DNA of 49,764 nt. It comes from Oscillospiraceae bacterium. Lineage in GTDB: Bacteria; Bacillota; Clostridia; Oscillospirales; Acutalibacteraceae. The notes below the pieces were generated by a model. That model had not been told where the DNA came from. It did not search any database and saw only the letters and a program-made list of their open reading frames with translations. Position 1 is the stretch's first letter. Each line of letters opens with the position of its first letter. The translations under genes and the position numbers were made by a program. The stretch lies in NCBI GenBank assembly GCA_015066405.1, contig SVOM01000009.1, positions 1 to 49,764 of the forward strand, given 5' to 3'. This document shows, in pieces, positions 1-7,152 of the stretch.

Positions 1-542
1 GTAAGCTCGGGGTCAAGCGCACTTGTGGGCTCATCAAAGCAAAGTATTTCAGGGCCCATTGCAAGCGCCCTTGCTATTGCCACTCGTTGTTGCTGTCCAC
101 CTGATAGCTGACACGGATAAAAGTGTGCTCGGTCGCTAAGTCCTACACGCTCTATCAATTCTTCCGCACGGCGTTTTATTTCCTCTTCATCGGCAATTTT
201 TAAAAGAGAAGGTGCCAGGGTTATATTTTGATAAACATCATATTGCGGGAAAAGGTTGAAGTTCTGGAAAACAAGACCAAAATGCAAGCGGTTTTGCCTT
301 ATTTCTTCCTCGGTAGGCTTTGTGAGGCTTTCACTGTCATACAGCACCTTATCATCCACTATGATTTTGCCCTTATCGGCCGTTTCAAGAAAATTAAGAC
401 AACGAAGCAGCGTTGTTTTACCGCTTCCCGATGAGCCTATTATAGCAAGCACCTCGCCCTTTTCGAGCGAAAAACTAATACCCTTTAATATTTCGCTTTT
501 GCCGAAGCTTTTATATATATCCTTTACCTCTAATACTGCCAT
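1..542 (-). CDS. Amino-acid ABC transporter ATP-binding protein (3' end outside window)
   Basis: This is the cytoplasmic ATPase of a polar amino-acid importer (GlnQ/HisP type) and energises the permease encoded just upstream. The visible N-terminal 180 residues contain Walker A (GSSGSGKTT), the Q-loop region (LVFQNFNLFPQ), the signature LSGGQQQR and Walker B ending in CFDEPTSALDPEL. The gene runs off the left edge before the H-loop. It starts at the ATG at 542, with CAGGAG nine bases upstream inside the end of the permease gene, 2 nt away. It is the last visible gene of the binding protein-permease-ATPase operon. The substrate cannot be read from the sequence. Confidence 0.93.
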   Translation of the reverse strand, partial: MAVLEVKDIYKSFGKSEILKGISFSLEKGEVLAIIGSSGSGKTTLLRCLNFLETADKGKIIVDDKVLYDSESLTKPTEEEIRQNRLHFGLVFQNFNLFPQYDVYQNITLAPSLLKIADEEEIKRRAEELIERVGLSDRAHFYPCQLSGGQQQRVAIARALAMGPEILCFDEPTSALDPEL

Positions 543-544
543 AA

Positions 545-1189
545 CTAACTCCTGAAATAGTCTAATTTTTTCTCAAGCTTGCCAAACAATACTGTGAGCA
601 AGCCATTGAAAACAAGGAAGAAAATGCCTGTATAGAAAAGCGGCCATATAAGTCCCTTGCCTGCAAATCGCTCGGCCGCCATCAAAAGCTCGGAAACGGC
701 TATAACTCGTGCCAATGAGGTGTCTTTAACGAGGGTTATAATTTCGTTGGACATTGGCGGTATGATGCGCTTTATAACCTGAAGCAATACAACCTTGAAA
801 AATATTTGTGTTTTATTTAGGCCGAGCACCTGCCCTGCCTCAAATTGTCCTTTGGATATGCCCTCTATTCCTCCACGATAAATTTCGCTAAAGTAGCAAG
901 CATAGTTTATAACAAACGCAATTAGCGCCGCAACCATACGGTTACGCATCGGAACGCCAAAAACCAAACCCGGTACATATAAAACCACAAAAAGCTGGAG
1001 CATCAGGGGTGTGCCCCTGATGACCCAGACAAAGATTTTTGTTATTATTGATAATGGTTTGAATTTTGACATTGAACCAAAGGTTATTATCAGCCCTAAG
1101 GGAATTGCCATCAAAAGCGTTAATGCAAATACGCGGCAATTTTCTAAAAAGCCAATCAGTAACTCCTTTGTGATTATTTCAAAACTCAT
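545..1189 (-). CDS. Amino-acid ABC transporter permease (HisM/GlnP family)
   Basis: This 214-residue integral membrane permease has about five membrane helices. The cytoplasmic EAA loop is clear at roughly residues 137-160 (EAGQVLGLNKTQ, then VVLLQVIKRIIPP), the site that docks on the ATPase. PLMLQLFVVLYVP near residue 61 is also typical of the His/Glu/Gln/Arg permease family. Only one permease gene is present, so a homodimer is expected. It lies 18 nt after the binding-protein gene and 2 nt before the ATPase gene. Confidence 0.93.
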   Translation of the reverse strand: MSFEIITKELLIGFLENCRVFALTLLMAIPLGLIITFGSMSKFKPLSIITKIFVWVIRGTPLMLQLFVVLYVPGLVFGVPMRNRMVAALIAFVINYACYFSEIYRGGIEGISKGQFEAGQVLGLNKTQIFFKVVLLQVIKRIIPPMSNEIITLVKDTSLARVIAVSELLMAAERFAGKGLIWPLFYTGIFFLVFNGLLTVLFGKLEKKLDYFRS

Positions 1190-1207
1190 TTAATTTTTCT
1201 CCAAATA

Positions 1208-1987
1208 TTATTTGCCTTTAACAACCATAACCTGCTTGTTAGCCATGTAAGGAATGGTAACGCTCATATTAGTAGCGCGTTCCTCGGTAATGGTCATACC
1301 GTTCCAGATGCAATCGATATTCTTTGCTGCAAGCTCGGTCTCTTTAGCACTCCAGCTGATTTCCTGGAACTTTATGTTTACGCCAAGAACCTCGCCTACT
1401 GCCTTTGCAAATTCAGTCTCAAAGCCAACCAACTCGCCTGCATCATTCTTGTAGTTCATGGGTGCGAAGTATGTGATACCAACGATGAGCTCGCCTTTGC
1501 CCTGGATGTAAGCCCAGTCAGAATCGGTTTCGCTCTGCTTGAATGCATCAAATTTATCGGTAGCTGTGATTAATTCTTCTAATTTATATTTCTTTGCGAT
1601 TTCAGCTAATTTGCCGTTTGCCTTTAAAGCAGCGATTGCTTCGTTAACCTTTGCGGTCGCATCTGAGCCCTTACGGAAAGCGATACCATAGTTTTCGGGG
1701 CTGTAGCCATCGCCTGAAACTACGAGGTCCTCGTAGTCGGTGCCGGCGCCGATAGAACCGATTGACATTACATAGTCAACAATAGCTGCGTCAGCAGTGC
1801 CAGCAGCAACTTCCATAAGTGCTTTTGCTTGGGTGTCAACTGCGGTGTATGTATAACCTTCGAGTGTTTGAGCAACCGCTTCACCGGCAGACTCTTTCTC
1901 GGCAACGATTACCTTTTTGCCGCCGCATCCTGCAAAACAAGACGCTACCATCAATAATACCATAACAAGTGCTAATAATTTTTTCAT
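1208..1987 (-). CDS. Amino-acid-binding lipoprotein, SBP_bac_3 type, with circularly permuted lobes
   Basis: This 259-residue extracytoplasmic receptor belongs to the importer encoded downstream. It has a signal peptide with a lipobox and acylated Cys21 (CFAGC). The order of the fold is unusual. Residues 25-105 (KKVIVAEKESAGEAVAQ, then ALMEVAAGTADAAIVDYVM and ENYGIAFRKG) match the second lobe of family-3 binding proteins. Residues 107-135 (VNEAIAALKANGKLAEIAKKY) match the normal C-terminal helices. The usual N-terminal lobe comes last, at 165-259 (GELIVGITYFAPMNY, ELVGFETEFAKAVGEVLGV, DCIWNGMTITEERA). Both lobes are present once and in one frame, so this is a permutation and not a fragment. 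The next binding protein, at 2148-2915, has the normal order. Confidence 0.9.
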   Translation of the reverse strand: MKKLLALVMVLLMVASCFAGCGGKKVIVAEKESAGEAVAQTLEGYTYTAVDTQAKALMEVAAGTADAAIVDYVMSIGSIGAGTDYEDLVVSGDGYSPENYGIAFRKGSDATAKVNEAIAALKANGKLAEIAKKYKLEELITATDKFDAFKQSETDSDWAYIQGKGELIVGITYFAPMNYKNDAGELVGFETEFAKAVGEVLGVNIKFQEISWSAKETELAAKNIDCIWNGMTITEERATNMSVTIPYMANKQVMVVKGK

Positions 1988-2033
1988 TTTCTTTTTCTCC
2001 TTTTTGGCTCTCGCCGTTTAATGTCATGGTCCT

Positions 2034-2062
2034 ATTATACTTTATCGTGCTAAAGTTGTAAA
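2034..2062 (-). promoter_or_regulatory. Promoter with palindromic operator in the spacer, upstream of the amino-acid importer operon
   Basis: On the minus strand there is a -35 TTTACA (2057-2062), a 17-nt spacer and a -10 TATAAT (2034-2039). The plus-strand palindrome ACTTTA-TCGTGC-TAAAGT (2039-2056) fills the spacer and touches the -10 box, which is the expected place for a repressor site. A 16/18 copy lies at 2114-2131 inside the neighbouring terminator stem. The regulator is unknown. Confidence 0.8.
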
Positions 2063-2107
2063 GTGTTTTTTTGAACTTTTTTTATTTTTGTAAACATTGC
2101 ATAAAAA

Positions 2108-2137
2108 TGCACCACTTTATCACGCTAAAGTGGTGCA
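2108..2137 (-). terminator. Rho-independent terminator after the orphan binding-protein gene
   Basis: A perfect 12-bp stem (TGCACCACTTTA / TAAAGTGGTGCA) with a 6-nt loop is followed on the minus strand by TTTTTAT. It ends the cpsC-cpsD-capD-pgeF-SBP transcript 11 nt after the last stop codon. The stem core is nearly the same as the palindrome in the adjacent promoter. Confidence 0.85.
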
Positions 2138-2147
2138 TTGTAACCTA

Positions 2148-2915
2148 TTAATAATAGTAATTTTCCATAAAATGCGCTTTTTTGAGCATATCAAAGTATT
2201 CTGCTTGCTCGTATTCCGCGATTTTTTCATTAATTAAATTTTGCAGTTTCCCCTTTTTTTCGGGTAAAACTATTGCGTGTGGATTTGTATCATATATTAT
2301 ACCAACGGTAAAGTCTTTATACTTTTCATCGTTCTTTACCAAGGAATCTGCTGTCATATAATCGATAATGCCTACATTTATCCAGTCGTTTTTGAGCATT
2401 TCGAGCATTTCGGGTACAGTGCTGTACTCCAAAATCCTTGATAAATCTACATGCTCTGCAACGCTTTGCATATTCTCGCTGTCATCAAGCACGCCTACTC
2501 TATAATTTTTAAGGTCGCTGTTTTGCGCTATTTCAATGCCGTAGCCTTTTTTATAGAAAAGTACCTGCGTAGACTCAACATACTTTTTAGAGAATATGAA
2601 TTTATCGTTTTCCGTTAAATCGGTGCCTGACATATAACAGTCTATTTCGCCTTTTTCGAGCATCTTTTCGCGAGAGGTACACTCGACCTCTACAAATTCA
2701 ACCTTATACCCAAGGTCGCCAAAAATCTTGTTTGCAAAGTCTACATCGTAGCCTTCCCACTCTCCGCTCTGTGTTTTGTAGGCCATGGGCTTGCCTATCA
2801 GCACACCGACCTTAACTGTTTTTTGAGCAGTCAGTGTTATTACCGCTATAACGGCGCCAAGCACAATTGCGGCCGCCAATATAATACTTATTATAATTCT
2901 TGTTTTCTTTTTCAT
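2148..2915 (-). CDS. Orphan substrate-binding protein (SBP_bac_3), normal lobe order
   Basis: This 255-residue family-3 solute-binding protein has an N-terminal membrane segment (residues 6-29) and no lipobox cysteine, so it may stay anchored or be cut near residue 31. Lobe 1 (KVGVLIGKPMAYKTQSGEWEG, IDCYMSGTDLTENDK) precedes lobe 2 (NYRVGVLDDSENMQSV, WINVGIIDYMTADSLV). It has no permease or ATPase beside it. It may feed the importer at 1-1987 or act as a sensor. Its ATG is 1 nt after the pgeF stop, with CAGGAGA overlapping the pgeF end, so translation is probably coupled. Confidence 0.87.
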   Translation of the reverse strand: MKKKTRIIISIILAAAIVLGAVIAVITLTAQKTVKVGVLIGKPMAYKTQSGEWEGYDVDFANKIFGDLGYKVEFVEVECTSREKMLEKGEIDCYMSGTDLTENDKFIFSKKYVESTQVLFYKKGYGIEIAQNSDLKNYRVGVLDDSENMQSVAEHVDLSRILEYSTVPEMLEMLKNDWINVGIIDYMTADSLVKNDEKYKDFTVGIIYDTNPHAIVLPEKKGKLQNLINEKIAEYEQAEYFDMLKKAHFMENYYY

Positions 2916-2916
2916 T

Positions 2917-3750
2917 TTAATCTCCTGCTAATTCAAGTATTAAACCGTTTACACCGCGGCGACCCCCAGTTGCACGATGAGAATGAAAATGCTCGCTGTT
3001 GCAGTTAGTGCAAATATCGGTAACCTCTATGTTTTCTTTTAATATGCCATAATGCATTAGAATTTGTCGGTTTGCTTCCCAAAGATTTAGCATAAACTTT
3101 CCGTTTTGTTTGTCTTTAAAAACTTGCGGCATATTAAGATAATTAAGTTTTGCAAATTCGGTATATACAGGCATATCCACCTCGTAGCAACACGGCCCGA
3201 TAGATGGAGCCACAGCCGCTATAATATCTTTTGGGTTACAGCCATAATTTTCTACCATGGTCCTAACCGTTTTCCCGCCGATTTCGGTGGCGGTGCCGCG
3301 CCAACCTGCGTGAGCCGCTGCAATAACCTGCTTTTTCGGGTCATAAAAAGCCAATATACAGCAATCGGCACTGTGGGTTACAAGGGCAACTCCTTTTTCA
3401 TTGGTAACCAGCGCATCGACATCTGTATAATCGAAATCCTTAAATACGCCCGTGCCTACATTCTCCGTGCCTACTATTTTTACATTTGATGTGTGAGTTT
3501 GGCGGCTCAATACAGTGTTGTGCGGATCTATACCAAGAGCGTTACATATAATTATGTAATTTTGTTGAACTGTTTCGCGGTTATCGCCCGTTGTAAAACT
3601 TAAGTTCATTTTACCAAAATAACCCTCACTCACACCGCCATGGCGGGTTGTAAACGCATGACGTATTTCGGGATGTTTATCAAAATTCTTAAAGGTTATA
3701 AAACAAAGTGAACCATCACGGTTCACTTTGTGTATATTTGTTTTAATCAT
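2917..3750 (-). CDS. pgeF: PgeF/YlmD family purine nucleoside phosphorylase (former polyphenol oxidase family)
   Basis: This is a cytoplasmic protein of about 277 residues of the YfiH/YlmD family (PF02578). Members act on adenosine and inosine and one corrects peptidoglycan composition in E. coli. The three zinc-site residues are visible in SRQTHTSNV (His), HSADCCILA (Cys) and AAAHAGWRG (His), together with the family motif FTTRHGGVSEG. The ATG at 3750 was chosen because AGGAA lies about eight bases upstream. The in-frame ATG at 3771 has no ribosome site. The gene starts 11 nt beyond the capD-like stop. Confidence 0.9.
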   Translation of the reverse strand: MIKTNIHKVNRDGSLCFITFKNFDKHPEIRHAFTTRHGGVSEGYFGKMNLSFTTGDNRETVQQNYIIICNALGIDPHNTVLSRQTHTSNVKIVGTENVGTGVFKDFDYTDVDALVTNEKGVALVTHSADCCILAFYDPKKQVIAAAHAGWRGTATEIGGKTVRTMVENYGCNPKDIIAAVAPSIGPCCYEVDMPVYTEFAKLNYLNMPQVFKDKQNGKFMLNLWEANRQILMHYGILKENIEVTDICTNCNSEHFHSHRATGGRRGVNGLILELAGD

Positions 3751-3760
3751 TGCACTATTC

Positions 3761-5605
3761 CTATTTTTCATTTGAGAAGGTGGGAACTATTTCGTGGAGG
3801 AGTTCAACGGTAGTCTTTTTATCGTTGCCACGAGCACTCTTACCTATTGCTTCAAGCTTGCTCTCAAAATCGGGTATATTAATTTCTATCTGTTTGCCGA
3901 TAAATATCTTTTTATTGGCGGTAGATTTAAGGCCCTCTTCTGACATAAGCAGCTCTTCAAACAATTTTTCGCCCGGGCGCAATCCCACAAATTTAATGGG
4001 CATCTCGGTATACGGCTCATAGCCGTAAAGGCGGATAAGGTTTTCGGCAAGAGTTGTTATTTTAACCGGCTCACCCATATCGAGTACGAAAATCTCGCCA
4101 CCTTTAGCTAAATTTCCCGATTCAAGCACCAAGGACACCGCTTCCGGAATAGTCATAAAATAGCGGATTATATCGGGGTGTGTTACAGTAACTGGGCCGC
4201 CCGCCTCTATCTGCTTTGAAAAAAGCGGAATAACCGAGCCGTTAGAGCCAAGCACATTGCCAAAACGAACCGCAACATACTCCGTGTTTTCCCTTGTTTG
4301 CGACATATACTGCATAATCATCTCACAGCAACGCTTTGAGGCACCCATAACATTGGTGGGGTTAACCGCCTTGTCGGTGGAAATAAGCACCATCTTATCG
4401 GCGTCAAATTCCGATGCCAAGCGTGCAACATTATATGTACCAAACACATTATTTTTTATTGCTTCTTCGGGGTTATCCTCCATAAGCGGCACATGCTTGT
4501 GTGCGGCTGCATGGAAAACTATCTGTGGACGGTAATTTTCAAATAAGAATTTCATTTTATCATAATCTCTTACCGACGCTATTTCGGTAGAAATTAAATT
4601 ACCGTAGCCACTTCTTATAAGCTCTTGCTGTATTTCATAGGCATTGTTCTCATAAATATCTATCATTACAAGCTTTTTGGGGCCAAAACGAACTATTTGG
4701 CGACAAAGCTCGCTACCGATAGAGCCAACACCCGTAACAAAAACAACCTTGTTGTTAAGGAAATCGGCAAGTCCCGGGTCGCTTATTTTAATAACATCGC
4801 GACCGAGCAGGTCCTCTACGTTCATAGATTTTACCTGAGCCATTACCTTGCCTGTTTTATTGAGTTCAAAAAGTGAAGGAACTATTTTTATATTGCATTT
4901 TGTTGATGAACAAGCTTTGAGTATCTTTTCCTTCTTTTCCTCAGGACAGGTGGGAATAGCAAAAATAATTTCCTCAACCCTGTATTTCGCACAAAGCTCG
5001 GGAATAAGCACAGTGGGGCCATAAACATGCACCGTGTCTATAACGGTTGAAATCTTTTTGGGGTCATCATCCACAAAGCCGACAACGCGGTACTTATGGG
5101 TTTTTGAGCGTTTGATTTCGGATAAAACCGTTCTACCCGCATCTCCCGCACCGATAATAAGCGTTGCGGGGTATTTGCGACTTTCAAGAAAATGCAAAAA
5201 CTTTTTCACGAGCAAATAATAGAACATACGCTCCATTATTATTGCAAACAAGCCGATAAGCAAGGAAATGCTTGTAAACTGCACATAAATTCCTTTATCG
5301 CCAATAATGCACACAAGCAAGAGGGATAGCTCACCTATTAAAAAGCCCGTAATGCAACGCACAAAATCGGAAATATAGCCAACCATATAAAAGGTGCGGT
5401 AACTGCCCGTTATCCACATACCGATAACGCCGCAGCCGATAAATCCAAAAAGATATAGCGGCAATTCGGGCCGCATTATATCCTGCTTTCCCGTTAAAAA
5501 CACCCATAAAAAATAAGATAAGACAACTGTTATAAATAAAACTATTGCATCGGCAAGTATTGGTAATAAGCGCTTATAATCAAAGGCCCTTTGGTTATTC
5601 TTCAT
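3761..5605 (-). CDS. Membrane NDP-sugar 4,6-dehydratase/epimerase, CapD/PglF family
   Basis: This 614-residue polysaccharide-synthesis enzyme probably converts a UDP-HexNAc. About four N-terminal membrane helices (residues 12-132) are followed by a first Rossmann-like domain (LIIGAGDAGRTVLSEI, residues 149-164). The catalytic SDR domain follows from about residue 286. The catalytic stretch STDKAVNPTNVMGASKR and the late GLRPGEKLFEELL are intact. The dinucleotide loop reads TGVGSIGSE (291-299), one residue shorter than the TGAGGSIGSE usual in this family. It follows the cpsD-like gene by 18 nt in the capsule operon. Confidence 0.92.
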   Translation of the reverse strand: MKNNQRAFDYKRLLPILADAIVLFITVVLSYFLWVFLTGKQDIMRPELPLYLFGFIGCGVIGMWITGSYRTFYMVGYISDFVRCITGFLIGELSLLLVCIIGDKGIYVQFTSISLLIGLFAIIMERMFYYLLVKKFLHFLESRKYPATLIIGAGDAGRTVLSEIKRSKTHKYRVVGFVDDDPKKISTVIDTVHVYGPTVLIPELCAKYRVEEIIFAIPTCPEEKKEKILKACSSTKCNIKIVPSLFELNKTGKVMAQVKSMNVEDLLGRDVIKISDPGLADFLNNKVVFVTGVGSIGSELCRQIVRFGPKKLVMIDIYENNAYEIQQELIRSGYGNLISTEIASVRDYDKMKFLFENYRPQIVFHAAAHKHVPLMEDNPEEAIKNNVFGTYNVARLASEFDADKMVLISTDKAVNPTNVMGASKRCCEMIMQYMSQTRENTEYVAVRFGNVLGSNGSVIPLFSKQIEAGGPVTVTHPDIIRYFMTIPEAVSLVLESGNLAKGGEIFVLDMGEPVKITTLAENLIRLYGYEPYTEMPIKFVGLRPGEKLFEELLMSEEGLKSTANKKIFIGKQIEINIPDFESKLEAIGKSARGNDKKTTVELLHEIVPTFSNEK

Positions 5606-5623
5606 AACTTATATTCCCCTATT

Positions 5624-6349
5624 TTATTTGTTTATATGTGTACTGTTTGCGGAATTGCGGTATTTATAACGATACTTATACTTATACTTATATTTATATT
5701 TTTCGCCGCGTTTAATATCAAGTGCGTTTAAAACCACGCCTAACACCTTAACATCGGCAAACTCAACGCTTGAAACGGCATCCTGAAATTCCTCGTGATA
5801 TGTTGTGCGGTCTCGTGCAACCAAAACGATACCATCGGTACGCGTAGCAGCCACCAGGGCATCTGATACTACGTTTATCGGTGGAGTGTCGATAATTACA
5901 TAATCATATTCCTCTTTAAGAGCTAACATTAGCTCATCAAAAGCACCACTCGCAAGCAGTTCGCCGGGGTTTGGCGGTGTGGGGCCCGCAGGCAAAAGAT
6001 GTAAAAAGGGGTTTACCTCTTGTATTGCTTCGCTTTTATCACAAAATCCAACCAACACGCTGGATAAACCCTTTGCGTTCTGCACGTGTGCCTTTTTGTG
6101 CAAAATCGGTTTTCTCATGTCGGCATCTATAAGTAAAATCTTGCTGCCGAGCTGCGAAAAAGAGCTTGCAACGTTAAGTGCCGTTGTGGATTTTCCTTCG
6201 CCGGGGTTTGCGCTCGAAACAGTAAAAGATTTTCCCTTGCGCTGCGACAACACAAACAAAAGGTTTGTACGAATTGTGTTATATGCTTCAACTACCGCAA
6301 AAGGAGTATGTCCGTTGTTTTGTTCCGCTTTTTTATTTGTTCTCGGCAT
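5624..6349 (-). CDS. CpsD/CapB-type bacterial tyrosine kinase (polysaccharide co-polymerase ATPase)
   Basis: This 241-residue cytoplasmic BY-kinase controls capsule chain assembly with the membrane partner encoded just upstream. It has Walker A (ANPGEGKST, near residues 47-55), Walker A' (LLIDADMRKP) and Walker B (YVIIDTPP). The C-terminal autophosphorylation tail has seven tyrosines that alternate with Lys/Arg (EKYKYKYKYKYRYKYR). It is encoded by a TATAAG-type hexanucleotide repeat. The ATG at 6349 is preceded by a full AGGAGG. The longer GTG-start frame to 6397 is not needed. The start lies inside the end of the cpsC-like gene, so translation is coupled. Confidence 0.93.
   Translation of the reverse strand: MPRTNKKAEQNNGHTPFAVVEAYNTIRTNLLFVLSQRKGKSFTVSSANPGEGKSTTALNVASSFSQLGSKILLIDADMRKPILHKKAHVQNAKGLSSVLVGFCDKSEAIQEVNPFLHLLPAGPTPPNPGELLASGAFDELMLALKEEYDYVIIDTPPINVVSDALVAATRTDGIVLVARDRTTYHEEFQDAVSSVEFADVKVLGVVLNALDIKRGEKYKYKYKYKYRYKYRNSANSTHINK
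5657..5705 (-). repeat. Hexanucleotide microsatellite encoding the kinase tyrosine tail
   Basis: Read on the minus strand, units of TAT AAA/AAG repeat about five times and continue as TAT CGT, TAT AAA and TAC CGC. They give the alternating Tyr-basic tail of the BY-kinase. Gain or loss of a unit would keep the frame and change the number of phosphorylatable tyrosines. Confidence 0.8.
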
Positions 6350-7064
6350 ATGAATAACCTCCTTGCAACTCGGTAAGTTCAAAATTAGGTACAGCACCTA
6401 AAAGAGAAATGTTATAATTGTCGGTAAAGTCAGCTACGCCCTTTATTGTTTTGTCGTTTAAATCAACAATGAGCGCAATAAGATAAACCGCCGCTGCGCC
6501 GATTACAAAGAACAATGCTGTAGTCATAGCCGTACGCGGTGCCACCTTGCTCGCATTATCTGCCGTTGCGGTTATCATAATCTTGGCTGACGGCATAAAA
6601 TCCTTCAAATAATCAGGGGCCATAGCAACCATTGTGTTGGCGATTTTCTTTGCTTCTTCGGGAGAAGTATTATTAACAGATATGTTTATGAACAAATCCT
6701 CTTCCCTATTAAGCGAAACCGAAATAAATCCATCAAGGCGTGAATACGAATATTTGTTTTCAAGCTTTTCCGATAATTTTTTGTAAAAATCCTGTGTTTG
6801 CAAAAGACCTACGCAAACATCGGCAAGATAAATTGAAGACTGAATATCGCTTCCGCTGATTTTAGAATCGTCTATTCCCATTTCATTTTCTATGATTACC
6901 GCACCGTTACTTACAACTATCTGGGCAGTTGATTTATAAACAGGGTCAACAAGCAAACGGCAATAGCCAAATGCCGCCGCTGCAAATACGGCCGCCGCCA
7001 ATAACATCAAAAGCAAACGGCGCACAAGCAATGTAACTAAATACTCTATGGTGATTTCTTTCAT
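6333..7064 (-). CDS. CpsC/YveK-type chain-length determinant (Wzz family)
   Basis: This 243-residue membrane protein forms the BY-kinase activator and chain-length regulator. It has an N-terminal helix (about residues 12-34), an extracytoplasmic domain with DPVYKSTAQIVVSN, and a second helix (about 180-202). The family's conserved segment before the second helix reads SKVAPRTAMTTALFFV. The cytoplasmic tail would dock the CpsD-like kinase, whose gene overlaps by 17 nt. It is the first gene of the capsule operon, behind the promoter at 7103-7131. Confidence 0.9.
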   Translation of the reverse strand: MKEITIEYLVTLLVRRLLLMLLAAAVFAAAAFGYCRLLVDPVYKSTAQIVVSNGAVIIENEMGIDDSKISGSDIQSSIYLADVCVGLLQTQDFYKKLSEKLENKYSYSRLDGFISVSLNREEDLFINISVNNTSPEEAKKIANTMVAMAPDYLKDFMPSAKIMITATADNASKVAPRTAMTTALFFVIGAAAVYLIALIVDLNDKTIKGVADFTDNYNISLLGAVPNFELTELQGGYSYAENK

Positions 7065-7102
7065 GCGTATCCTCTTTCCTTTAAAGATAATCGTACATAA
7101 TA

Positions 7103-7131
7103 ATTATACTACCAACTATTACTTTTGGCAA
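7103..7131 (-). promoter_or_regulatory. Promoter of the cpsC-cpsD-capD-pgeF-SBP operon
   Basis: Minus-strand TTGCCA (7126-7131), a 17-nt spacer and TATAAT (7103-7108) lie about 40 nt upstream of the cpsC-like ATG. No other good promoter was seen before the terminator at 2108, so the five genes are probably one transcript. Confidence 0.8.
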
Positions 7132-7152
7132 GTGTAAAAAATCGACATATTT

